Made by a program: the position numbers and the translations under genes | Source: Quercus robur | Lineage: Eukaryota > Streptophyta > Magnoliopsida > Fagales > Fagaceae | Direction of reading: 5' to 3' | DNA: 64,000 nucleotides | NCBI RefSeq assembly: GCF_932294415.1 | Contig: NC_065535.1 | Location: forward strand, 95,062,862 to 95,126,861 | Notes under the pieces: model-generated | Told to the model about the DNA's origin: nothing | The model's input: only the letters and a program-made list of their open reading frames with translations | The model's database searches: none | Shown here: positions 46,411 through 56,439 of the stretch, one piece after another | Numbering within the stretch: the first letter of the stretch is position 1 | Layout: every line of letters starts with the position of its first letter

Positions 46411-46449
<39 letters not shown>
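46411..46449. repeat. (AT)n microsatellite
   Basis: About 19 AT units. The 63-codon frame across it on the minus strand is an artefact. Confidence 0.9.
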
Positions 46450-46454
<5 letters not shown>

Positions 46455-46483
46455 CAATGAAGGCAAATAAATGGAAAAAATAC

Positions 46484-46812
46484 CTGTATGCCCAACAAAA
46501 GTATGTGTACATTTGCTTCCTCTCCAAAGTTTTAAAGTTGTATCACTTGAACCTAAAATCGTGGTAGCATAAAAATGAACCCCATAAGTTCATAGTGAAA
46601 GACATTCGTAGTTGATAATGCATTCCAATCTGATGTAACCAATTCCAACTACCAACAAAATCTAAAACAATATCTAGCAGAACAGTCATCTACTGAATCA
46701 TATTATACCTGTAACAAGCTCGCCTGAAGGCAGCTTTATGAGTGCTTGGATTGCTGCCTTATGAGCCTCCCAGGATTCTGAAGGTTGGCCACTTCTCCAA
46801 CGTCTTAATGTG
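46484..46812 (-). pseudogene. Two captured exons resembling a PLAA/DOA1-like WD40 protein
   Basis: Exon A (46812-46709) encodes TLRRWRSGQPSESWEAHKAA then IQALIKLPSGELVT. Exon B (46552-46484) continues in phase with GSSDTTLKLWRGSKCTHTFV and GHT. Both have intact acceptor and donor sites (GTATAA and GTATTT donors). The joined reading is a WD40 repeat pair (GSSDTTLKLW) of the type in plant phospholipase-A2-activating-protein/DOA1 homologues, which act with ubiquitin and CDC48. The rest of the protein is absent, so this is a captured two-exon fragment with its intron, acquired as genomic DNA. Confidence 0.72.
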
Positions 46813-48261
46813 CTGTGGTGAAGGAGACATTAGATACTAACCGAAAATTATTGAGAAAAATGCATATACCTTTGTAAGCATAGATAATAATTCAAACCCA
46901 AAAAACGGCAATACACAAACAATAAAAGTAACATTCAAACAGTATGCAAATTTTTCATTAATGCCTCCATCATTTCATTAAAGCAAATGATGGACAAGAT
47001 TTGATTCATTGGCCAATGACACACACAACATATATATATATATATACTGAAAATCATAAAATAAGAAGGCTAATTGATGAAAAAATCAATAATCAATTAA
47101 ATGTACCCAATCATTGGGTTCCCAATTTGCTACCAAAATGAAAAGGTAATATATACAATGATAAATAACAATTACAAACCCCAAGAAGCAAAAGGAACAA
47201 AACATGCACACATAACTAAGATTTTTGCCGTTTTCAGCTTTGGGTAAGTTATATTGTGAGCTGCTCTAGAACAATGCTAGAAAAAAATATAAATTCTATT
47301 CTCCAAAGTTCCTACTAACGAACTTGTAATCAAATGTACACAGATCTAATCATTCTAGAGAGGAGGGGATTTAAAGAAGATTAAAATTAATAAAATGGGA
47401 AGCAGGATGTACCAATCTAGGAATTGTAGGGAAGGCGAATCAGAAAATTAGGAGAGAGACACATACCTAGCCAAGCATTGTAGAGACTCGGATAAATGAT
47501 TTGCTACAAAGGAGTTGGTTTTGCCATTGATCCGCATAAACTTCGTCATCAAACTCTTTTACAGAAAGTATCAAATTACTTCTTCTTGCTTATCAACAAT
47601 ACCACACATTTGTTTCTCACAAAACTAACAAAAATAAAAAAACAAATTACTCTCTTACAACCCACTTTACTGTAGCTAACAACATACAAAAACACAAGAA
47701 AGTTTGGCTTCAAATGAATACCAATCCAGACATTTGTCAAATTGCAATCAAAACTCCAAGTGCAGAAAAACTTCCTAATACATCAATAAATACAATACGC
47801 CTTATGGGTTTTCTCCAAAATATCAATTTCTTGACAACAAACACATTGACAGCCAGTATTCTCCCCAAGCAATGATCCAGAAATAGATGCACAGCCACCA
47901 AGATTCTCCCCAATTAGTAGAACATTTTGCATGCTTATTCCAGTCACCTATACACATGAAGAATAAGCACACAAGGACAATCCAGCTCAATGGCCTTTTC
48001 GTGTCCACCATTGCAGTTAGGTCTAAAAAAAAAAATACGACTTTAGAAGAAAAGTGAAACGTAACTATGCAGTCACCTATAGGCAGGAAGTATAAGCATA
48101 CACTAAGGCATTTAATGATCTTTTCGTTTCCGCCCATATGCCCTGACAGGTCTAATCTTACCTGTTTCATCAGACACAACAGCATAATTAAATTAACATA
48201 ATCAATCAAATGCACAGTACAAGTAGCTCAAGAAGATGGGAAGTGTAGACGAAGTACATAC
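46813..48261. other. Intergenic or 3' part of the PMD gene; short internal repeat
   Basis: No separate gene is identified. Two related blocks of about 85 bp (near 47940-48030 and 48068-48160) share 'cacctata...aggaagtataagca...gatcttttcg'. They may be duplicated 3'-terminal exons of the plant-mobile-domain gene: a 'ctgtcag' acceptor occurs in the right one and a decayed version in the left one. A possible minus-strand exon at about 47470-47570 (FDDEVYADQWQNQLL) is not recognised. Confidence 0.4.
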
Positions 48262-51200
48262 CATCACCGGTCCCGCAATCGGGAGCATGCGCACGCGGGC
48301 GTCGCGATCTCCGCAAAGCCTCCACCGGCTCAATGTCCTCAGCCGGTATCTGCTCAATCTGTACAGCCTCTCCGTGGGCGGTTTGAGATGGAGCTGACAT
48401 GGTGGGGTCCACTTGCACTAGAGGTGGGGTGGGCATGCCTGGTGTGGGGACAAATATGCATCCACCATCATGGGCAGATCCACTGAAAACTGGGGGCGAC
48501 ATACGAGGAGGGCCCTCAAAGTCCGTGCTAGCACCATGGGATGTAGTGTGGGCTGGAACAGTGCCCTGATGATCGACGCTATGGGATGGCCCAGCACCAT
48601 CGCCAGGCATGCATCGCGGTGTCCTGCCGTCGTCATCAGACAGTACCCAATCAGTGCCAAGCCATGCCTCTTCTACACCCTCCTCATTCCCTTCCTCGTA
48701 GATGGGAGCCGACTCGGTCGTACGGCTGCGACCAGCTTGACCACCTCCACGATGTCCACCCCCACGAGACCCACCACGTTGCCTGCCACGAACTGGGGCC
48801 TGTCTATCAATGTCAACTGCTTCTGCAAGCGCATTCGCCAATTTAAGTCGGCCTAGCTCCTCCACAAGCTCTAGTGTAAATGTAAGGTCAGTGTGCATGT
48901 CAGAACCTTCATCGCACCTCGGTATAGACCTAATCATCGTCCGAACCTACAAAACAAGGGCGTCATAAAAGCAAGAACGCAAGTATGATGCAAAACTTGG
49001 ATAAATCTGTTCCAAAATCAAAAGAAAAAGTAGCAAACATAGCTAATGAAATCCTTATATTACTTATAATTATGAAGCATCTTTAAAAAGACAGTGTATA
49101 AAAATAGGGGTTGGCCCCCCCTGTGCAAGAATTTATAGTTCCAACCCAACACTCAAGAGGTTGTATGTTTCCTGTTATGTTTATCGCTACGCAATCTAAA
49201 CATTGAGATAATACTTCTAAAAAACACGTATAGTTGGTTGTACATAAGTTCAATCTTAGCATAAGTGAAAATATCAGAATTTCACTTCTGTATCTAGGCT
49301 TCACGAGATTTACAACTCCATTAATATCACATTGCAATCAGGACACATATTTTGAAGTTATTATTTCCTAACGTACACGCCCAAATCAAATGAATTGAAA
49401 ATATCAAACGCAAGCTTCAAGTTTCAATTAAGGGAAGTACCAAAAACTTAGAACATATATCATACTTGAATCTAGTATAAATGCACATCTCCTTGCTGCA
49501 TACTTGCAAGATTTTAAATGACCTTTAAGCTGTTGGGAATTGCATTCTACCAACAGTTTAGTAAGGGACTTCCCAATCCTAGAGGTAATATCTATCAAGG
49601 AATATGTAATACATTAATCAGTCCTGGAGGAAAGGCTATCTAAACTATCATGAAATGCGAATTTATCACTACTACACAGAGTTGCACCGTCCATTTTAAA
49701 GTACAAGCCAACCAAAAACAAAAAAAAATAAAATAAAATTAAAATAAAATACAATAAAACCCAACCCAACCTACCCTTTTTAAAAGTTGAATGTAATTAT
49801 ATGAACAAAGGTGTGGTCATCATTAGTCATTGCCCATTAACCATTCCTCATGCAAACAAATTGGATCAAGACAAATTCAGTTTGTTATGAACAACTTAAA
49901 TCATGCAGTATTTTGACTTTAAAACATAATGACATGTCATGCAGTATTTTTTCACTTTAAAACAAAATGACAGAGAAACTTATAGAGATGTAACAACAAT
50001 AACTATTGTGGACTTCAAAATATGCATGATAAATCTGCTGAGGATATTTAATCCAACAATGGTTTCATCCATAAAATAGGAATTGTTGCCTCACCATGAG
50101 TTCCCAATACGCAGACTCTGGTGTTATGTACCGCCTTGTGTGGCGATTGTACCACATCATGTACTCAACGAGATACGTATCATCATCGTCTAGGAGATCG
50201 GACCCGCGAACTACATTCACTCGGTTGGCCCATTGCCGAATAAAGGGATCATGTTCTACCTCCCAGTTCTTCTCCCATTTACCCTGAAGGGATATCTTGT
50301 GAAGGGTAGTCGACGTATCCACGACACTTGGAACTGGTTGCTTCATCCCAAACTGACGGAGGACTCGCTCAGGATGATGCCACTCCACTATCCAAAAGAA
50401 AATCAACGGCACCTCGGCCCTCCAAATATGCTGCCCAGCAGTGCAATACGCAGGTAGGGAGCCTAGCGTATGCGTGTACGGCTCCCATACAATCTGCATA
50501 AGTAGATTATGTTTGTGATAGTGAGACATCATACTAATTTAACATTATGTTTGTGATATGTAATATGCAAAGCATGGAATTTCTAGCTTCTAGTCGTACA
50601 CAAAATCTTCAGGGATTATTGGGCAGAAACTAAAAGAACAACAAAATTGACCTGCAAAAAATATTAAAAGATCTAGGTTGTTCATGTCCACCATTTTCAG
50701 CCCCATGTTCATATGCTGGACAGGGTTCAAAGCTAACTGACACCATCAAATACTAGGGTTTTCAATCTGAACCAAACTTAGAGGAGGGTACTACAGCATC
50801 CTTATGGCTGTAAGATGAATCCAAGTTGATGATTTCGCAAAATCTTTTTATCGTAATAGAAATATTGTGCTACATTAATTGCATTAGTCATTAACAATGT
50901 TTCAATGAATGAGAACAAAATGACTATTATAAGGTCTACTGAAGACATTGCATTTCAAGTACCACTTTATATTGCAAGAAATGGAAGCTATGTAAATTAT
51001 TACATGGTATAATCCTCATCAAATACTGTTATTATATTTCTATGTAAATATATATTTCTTATAAATTTTAGTGTTGGAAATTACGTAAGCCTTTTAGTTA
51101 TCTCAAACTAATCATGTCAATGTCTAAAATTACATTCCTCTTGAAGAATATGGTGATCAGCATATTTTGCACGCTTCTAAAATTATATGAATAAAGTACT

Positions 51201-54200
51201 CGTTAATAATCCATAGCTTTTAATAATTTTAGGACTATTAAGGCAGCTAAAGTGGGGACAACTTAAGGAGTTGCATGCTGCAATTAAATTGTGCTCTCCA
51301 ACTTTGGTGCAAGGAGCACGAACTAACTTTTCATTTAGGTCAACAACAAGAGGTAATGTGTCAAGCGTCTTTATGTTTTCTCATATATCACTGATTAACA
51401 ATTATTTGTTTCTTTAAACTTAGGCCATTGTTTTCCAAGAAGACAATCGAGGCTGTGCATATTCAAAATATACCACTTGAATACGTAAATCGAAGTCAAA
51501 CAGTATTCTACTAGACTGTAAAAATATAACCTTCAATTCAGCAAAGGTAATTTATAACGTACAATGTAACAATGTTTTTTGCATCACAATAACAATTTTT
51601 GTAATCCTGGATACCCCTATGTTAGAAGAAGAAATACTAAATTGTCTACTTATTAGGCAGAGCAATAACTATGGTTTTAAGCTCATAACATTTTATTAAT
51701 TAATTACAAGTGATTTCACAAGCTTAATTACAAACCGTACAAGCTTAAATTACAAACCACCTGCAGCACCAGTGGCACCAATGAATTGTAAAGAGCTTAG
51801 ATTCACATTGACTACCTATGAAAACACCATCAACTAGAACATCCCAAACAGATGTTTAGATAACATAAAAGTTTATATTAACCTTAGATGGTCACTTAAT
51901 ACTAAATATTGCTATGTTCTGTCACAGGGGTAGTGAAATGCATAAACTCCAAACATTAGTAAGTTTTTGAAGGCAAAGCAACAATTGAGACTATCTTCGG
52001 TGCTCACTCTGGCATCCTAAACAACCCCAAATCTCACAAAGGGTTTCACCTATACCCTGGACTCTCGAGTTCCTACTGGGAGGGCACTAATGGCTTTGTA
52101 TTTTGGAAATTTCACAGTGTGGACCCAAGCAATGACAACCATCCAGCATTGGACAAGGACAAGCTATGGCAATGGCTTAGCCTATGGTCACTCTATGACA
52201 TTCAAGTCAGAGTAACTCCATCCTTTAGTTTGCTTAATTTCAAATTTCAATGAAAGCCAGAGAAGTGATCATGTGTTTTACGGGCCAATGATCAATAATG
52301 TCATCATTCCCTCTGTTTCTGTACTTAGGCCAAAAATGCAAACTTGGGTTATATTTTTGCTCTCATGTCATGATTACACAATAATTAGATAAAATTTTCG
52401 TAGTTTAACATTTGCAGCTTTCCCAACGTTCTAAATTTAAAGAATTTTATCATTTTATGAGATTTAACAGCCAACTATATTACAACAGTGAAGAGCAGCT
52501 CTAACTCAGCAAATTTAATTCAACGAAAATCTGGAATATAATTGTGGTAATATCTAAGTCAACCACCAAAACTATAGCGAATCCAGAAGGTGTGAAATAT
52601 TAATAAGCTTCAACAGTTCTAAAAAAAATTTCTATTTTAAAGCTTTAATATTGAAGTATAACAACTATCAAAGATTCAAACTCTCTCTAAAAGAATTATG
52701 AGCACAAGTCTGGGCTAACCTGTTGAGCAAGACTCCAAAACGCATGTAAAGAAGCAGAAAGTGCAAAAACAACGAAGAAGACAGTGAAGCAGAATTCACA
52801 CAAGGATTAGGGAAAGAAAAAAATTTGGACCATTTCTCGATTTATGCGTGTCATCCTTGCGCAGGGGCCATGCGTTTTGAAAATATCATTTGTATTCTAA
52901 TATGCCTTGATTCCCTTGTTCTGAAAAGACCCATATTTGTCAAGTTTATAGTTAGAAATTTGTTGTTTAGAATTTAATTGACCATGGTGGTTCTGCGTTT
53001 ACAATCATTCGCCTTATATAAAGTCTTAAGAAATATTGTTTTGAAAATTTTTAGTTCATTTTCATAGCAGGCTAAAAGTTCTATTTTCTCATGTTAAGTA
53101 GGTTGAAACGGTGTATAATAACATAATTAGAAAATGAACACAAACTTTTGATTCAGTTAGTAGCTGGAAAGAATTTAAAGATGTCATCGTCAGTTTCGAA
53201 GATGCATCATTAAAATCAAATGAATTACTTGAGCACACAAATACAACCAAAGACAAATCTGATCATCTTTGGTATACTATTAGGTAAATTCATTTCTCAT
53301 TGAATTATAACCAATTACATAATCCAATATGTGCGTCTTCTCTTCATTGCATCAGCTTAATGACATTTGTAACAATTGGTGGAGTTTTTGTTTTTTGGTT
53401 GCAACACAAGTTTGAACTCACTGCCTTGCACTAAACGAAGACTTCATGCTCAATGTTTTGCGCATGTTGCACATGCTTCAAACATCTTGGAAAAGGGACA
53501 ATTTATTCTGTGTTTTTTTTTTTTTCCGTGTAAATCACAAACGTTTCCGTACATAATGAAGAATATAGCCAAATTCTACTTTATATATATATGACTAAAT
53601 TTATATATAACCCATTGATTTAACCCAACTTAACCTGAGTCATGTTAGTTGGGTTGCATTGGAAAAAACCCTTCAATCCAACCCAATTTGGAAAAAACCC
53701 TTTGATTTAGCATTCAAGAATTTTTTACTTTTGTTTTACTTTATGTAAGGACGAGCAAGTATTCATGCAGGTGCTACAAATGGAAGTTCTAATGTGAAGT
53801 ACTTCACGATGGACATTCCAATTGAGTTAAATGATGGGATGGAAATCCAAGTACCAAACAAAATGATTGGATGGTATTATGAAATCAACTCATTCCTACA
53901 ACAATCCAAGAATTCAAAATAATATAAAATTGAGGGAAACGAAAATAAAAGCATGTGCGGTGCATTTGAGGAAAACGTGCTGGGCCCGTAGTTATAAGAA
54001 TTGAGGGAAACGTGGTCATAAGAATTCAAACTAAATTAACCGAATACCTGCTCGGCCCGTACTGTAGCCAGTGACGCCCGGTACGCAGCAAGGACGTGTG
54101 TGGCATGCTCTGCGGTGCATTTTGGCCCGCTCCACCTACCAAACATGAGATGTCGACAAATGCTCATTACTGAACCTTACATTTAACAAACTTTGCTTTT

Positions 54201-55262
54201 ATATTTCACATCCATATACTAAGCATTGATAAGTTTCTTTCGTTTGTTAGTTTGGCATATTTTTAATTATATGAAAGAGACAAATAACGAGAACTCAATG
54301 AACGTACCTAATGGCAAGGGGCCCTGAGTGCACTGGCGGTAGAGGCGGCCTCACAACAGGGCATAATTGTGGGAACCTTGAATAGGCCCATAGCTGCACC
54401 AACAAGAGTGCTCCTCCAATCTGCATCGCATCCTTCTTCGATGCACCACAAAGTTGCCTATACAGCCAGGCCAATGCTGCACTACCCCAGCTATACCGTC
54501 TCGCATTGCTGACTGGGTTGAGCAATTGCAGAGGCAGCAGTGAGACCCGGTCCGCAGACCTGTCCATGAACAAGAGGGCCCCCATCCGTACAAGTAGGTG
54601 GTAGCGGGCATATTGCTGCACGACTTCGTCAGCAGCGTCCACAACTAAGGGAGCGGCAAACTGTGCATCAAGCCAGGTGTATCTTATCCTCGCCCCAGCA
54701 AGGGTAGACTTGTTTGAGTTTGGTATCGGGGGTGGAGGTTTATGGCCCAACAACTGTTCGCACAGCTCACTCCATTTGTAGTCTGTCTTCCCAGTGACAG
54801 GCAACCCATCCACCGGAAGCCCCAGCATCACCTCCATATCTTGCAAGGTGATACCCATTTCTCCATGGGGTAAGTGGAATGTGTGCGTCTCCGGACGCCA
54901 CCGCTCAACCAACGCCGTGATCAAGGCGTGGTCGACCTCCATATCAGGAACCTTGAATAAACCAGTCAACCCTGCTGCATCTATGTGTTGCATGATACGT
55001 GGATCTAACCCACCCTGTGGCAATACACATTTACGGCGTCGAACCTTTATCATGCCAGGCGCCTCCTGCACACGGACGAGTATTCTGTTAGGAGATTAAA
55101 CACGAGGTAATTATAAAACAAACATGTATTAATAATACTACTACATACCTCGTCAGCGGCGCACCTCCAAAGTGGACTTGACCGATGATTCGGCTGCTGG
55201 GCCAACTGGGTATCCACATCGGGTCCAGGCCGCACTCTATCTAGTGCCTGCATATCTGACAT
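48262..55262 (-). CDS. Plant mobile domain (MAIN/MAIL-like, 'PP7 long form'-like) protein, five or more exons
   Basis: Exons 55262-55149, 55065-54308, 54135-54048, 50493-50095 and 48946-48262 join in frame with GT/AG junctions (about 681 aa). A last small exon is unresolved (candidate acceptor near 48146). Exon 2 holds the core plant mobile domain: [77 protein letters not shown] and [20 protein letters not shown]. Exons 3-4 continue it ([63 protein letters not shown]). Exon 5 has an RGG-like stretch ([20 protein letters not shown]), then an acidic/Pro-rich tail and [14 protein letters not shown] proteins in plants (MAIN, MAIL1) are nuclear and affect transposon silencing and genome stability. 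Transposon-borne PMD genes are known. Dyad cluster C5 is about 650 bp upstream. Confidence 0.82.
51233..51352 (+). pseudogene. Captured exon resembling plant beta-galactosidase
   Basis: Between acceptor 'taataattttag' and donor GTAATG the plus strand reads [20 protein letters not shown] then [15 protein letters not shown]. It resembles the plant glycosyl hydrolase 35 stretch with KWGHL-x-LH-x-AIKLCEPALV. One exon only, lying antisense in the PMD intron. A captured fragment. Confidence 0.7.
51970..52251 (+). other. Unidentified open stretch, possible captured exon
   Basis: An open frame without ATG of about 93 codons reads [19 protein letters not shown], then [32 protein letters not shown] and [17 protein letters not shown], ending TGA. 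Codon use and the aromatic-rich composition look coding, but I do not recognise the family. Antisense to the PMD gene. Confidence 0.4.
53753..53923 (+). other. Unidentified open stretch, possible captured terminal exon
   Basis: After an acceptor-like 'ttatgtaag' the plus strand reads [18 protein letters not shown] then [20 protein letters not shown] and [15 protein letters not shown], ending in a stop. There is no ATG start and no recognised family. Confidence 0.35.
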
Positions 55263-55907
55263 GGCAGCAAATACATTGTTAGCAATTTTCTAACAAGTAA
55301 ACCACATTTAATATAAAATAAAAGCATAGATTCAGTAAGACATTATATTTTGAGCACAAGATTTTCAACATCACTTCTTAAATAAATAAGAACTTGCCAT
55401 AAAAAAAATTATTTCAGAACTATTTAAATCACTTCTTAAAGCTTCGGATAATTATTAATTAACTATTTATGAAAATATAAGTTATAACACCACTCGATTT
55501 GCCAAAACCCCTCATCAAAACCCCAAGCACATTTAAACTCATTAATGAGAAAATCATCATTGCAGCATATAAAAGACAACAAAATTCTCATCTTCATTAG
55601 TAAATTTACTACTTCCTTAAGTTTCAACAAAATAATCAAAATCCCACACAAAACGCAACCTAACATTAACCAACGTCAGAAAATATTTCAGAGGGAGAGG
55701 ACCGTACCTGTAATCAGCGGCGGCGGGAACCAACGACGACTGATGGAGACTCGAGGAAGAGTGGGGAAGCCTGATCGCAGAGCGAGAGAGACAGAGTGTG
55801 GAGAGAGAGTGATGGCAGAGAGCGAGGGAAAGAGAGTGTACAGAGAGAGTGAGTGACTGAATAGCGTTGTGAGACGTTAGGGTCCTATTGATTCAAACCG
55901 CTGAACA

Positions 55908-56047
55908 TAACTCGATTTCCAGTTTCCCGAGTTATGGCCGTCTACACAAACATTTTTTTATTCGGGAAAATTCGAAAGGTCAGACTAACTCGACTATAAT
56001 AATATCGAGTTATTCATTAAAACTCGATTTCTATATTGTCGAGTTAC
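55908..56047. promoter_or_regulatory. Dyad cluster C5: three 9-9-9 sites
   Basis: TAACTCGAT-ttccagttt-CCCGAGTTA, TAACTCGAC-tataataat-ATCGAGTTA and AAACTCGAT-ttctatatt-GTCGAGTTA. The last overlaps the inner edge of the right terminal repeat. Upstream of the plant-mobile-domain gene on the minus strand. A purine-rich GAGAGA tract (55775-55855) lies between the cluster and the gene and may be leader or promoter sequence. Confidence 0.85.
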
Positions 56048-56134
56048 AAAAGAGGGGCAATTCCCTATTTAGTTTCAGAAAGAGGGCAAACGAATGTTTA
56101 ATTTCGAGAAAAAGGGTATTTGCCCATTTTCTCC
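56038..56134 (-). repeat. Right terminal inverted repeat of the giant MULE
   Basis: The reverse complement begins GGAGAAAATGGGCAAATACCC and matches the left end over about 97 bp. The outer terminus is at 56134, directly followed by the target-site duplication. Confidence 0.88.
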
Positions 56135-56144
56135 TGTTAATGAG
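56135..56144. repeat. Target-site duplication of the giant MULE, right copy
   Basis: TGTTAATGAG, identical to 24564-24573. After it ('gctttttttagtc') the sequence resumes the outer insertion. Confidence 0.88.
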
Positions 56145-56204
56145 GCTTTTTTAGTCATTCTTGATATTTTGAAACTCATAGGAGATCACTATCATGAGTT
56201 TTAC

Positions 56205-56370
56205 TAAAATTGAAGAACAACAACAATTTGAACCACCTATTCCAAAGAGTTACTTGGAGAGGTCACGTAGCATCTTAAGCTACTCATTAATAATTTTTTT
56301 TACCATATTGTTAGTCATGTTAGTCCCATATTGAAGAACAACAACAATTTGAACCACCTATTCTAAGAGT
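56205..56370. repeat. Short direct duplication outside the MULE
   Basis: 'ttgaagaacaacaacaatttgaaccacctattc' occurs at about 56209-56241 and again at 56332-56364, separated by about 90 bp of AT-rich sequence. No gene. Confidence 0.8.
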
Positions 56371-56439
56371 ATTTCAATCATTTTTTAGGTTTCAGAGGTA
56401 TGGTAATTGATGAGGAAAAAAGAAAAAAGAAAAAAGAAA

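Larger units (their letters stand above)
50540..54040. other. 3.55-kb intron of the PMD gene carrying foreign exon pieces
   Basis: This intron (50494-54047) holds at least one recognisable host exon fragment (51233-51352) and two unidentified open stretches (about 51970-52251 and 53753-53923), all on the opposite strand. The rest is AT-rich with no gene. Confidence 0.55.
24574..56134. mobile_element. Giant Mutator-like element (31.6 kb) with cargo genes
   Basis: The left end (24574 on, GGCCAAAATGGGCAAATGCCC) and the reverse complement of the right end (56134 downward, GGAGAAAATGGGCAAATACCC) match over about 97 bp. Shared blocks are 'gaaattaaacat', 'ctgaaactaaatagggaa' and 'tgcccctcttttgtaactcga'. 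TGTTAATGAG flanks both ends. The element encodes a MURA-type transposase (40223-42868), which fixes the superfamily. Other cargo: three ENNxM-family proteins, a putative plant-transposon-domain protein, a B3 gene, a viroplasmin-like protein, a plant-mobile-domain gene, a decayed B3 copy, host exon fragments and one LINE insertion. Five clusters of 27-bp dyads punctuate it. The well-preserved TIRs, TSD and transposase frame suggest a fairly recent insertion. Confidence 0.9.

Noticed and set aside
48418-48856. Frames overlapping PMD exon 5 on both strands
   Set aside because: Shadows of a GC-rich coding exon; the exon frame is fixed by splice phase and the RGG-like stretch.
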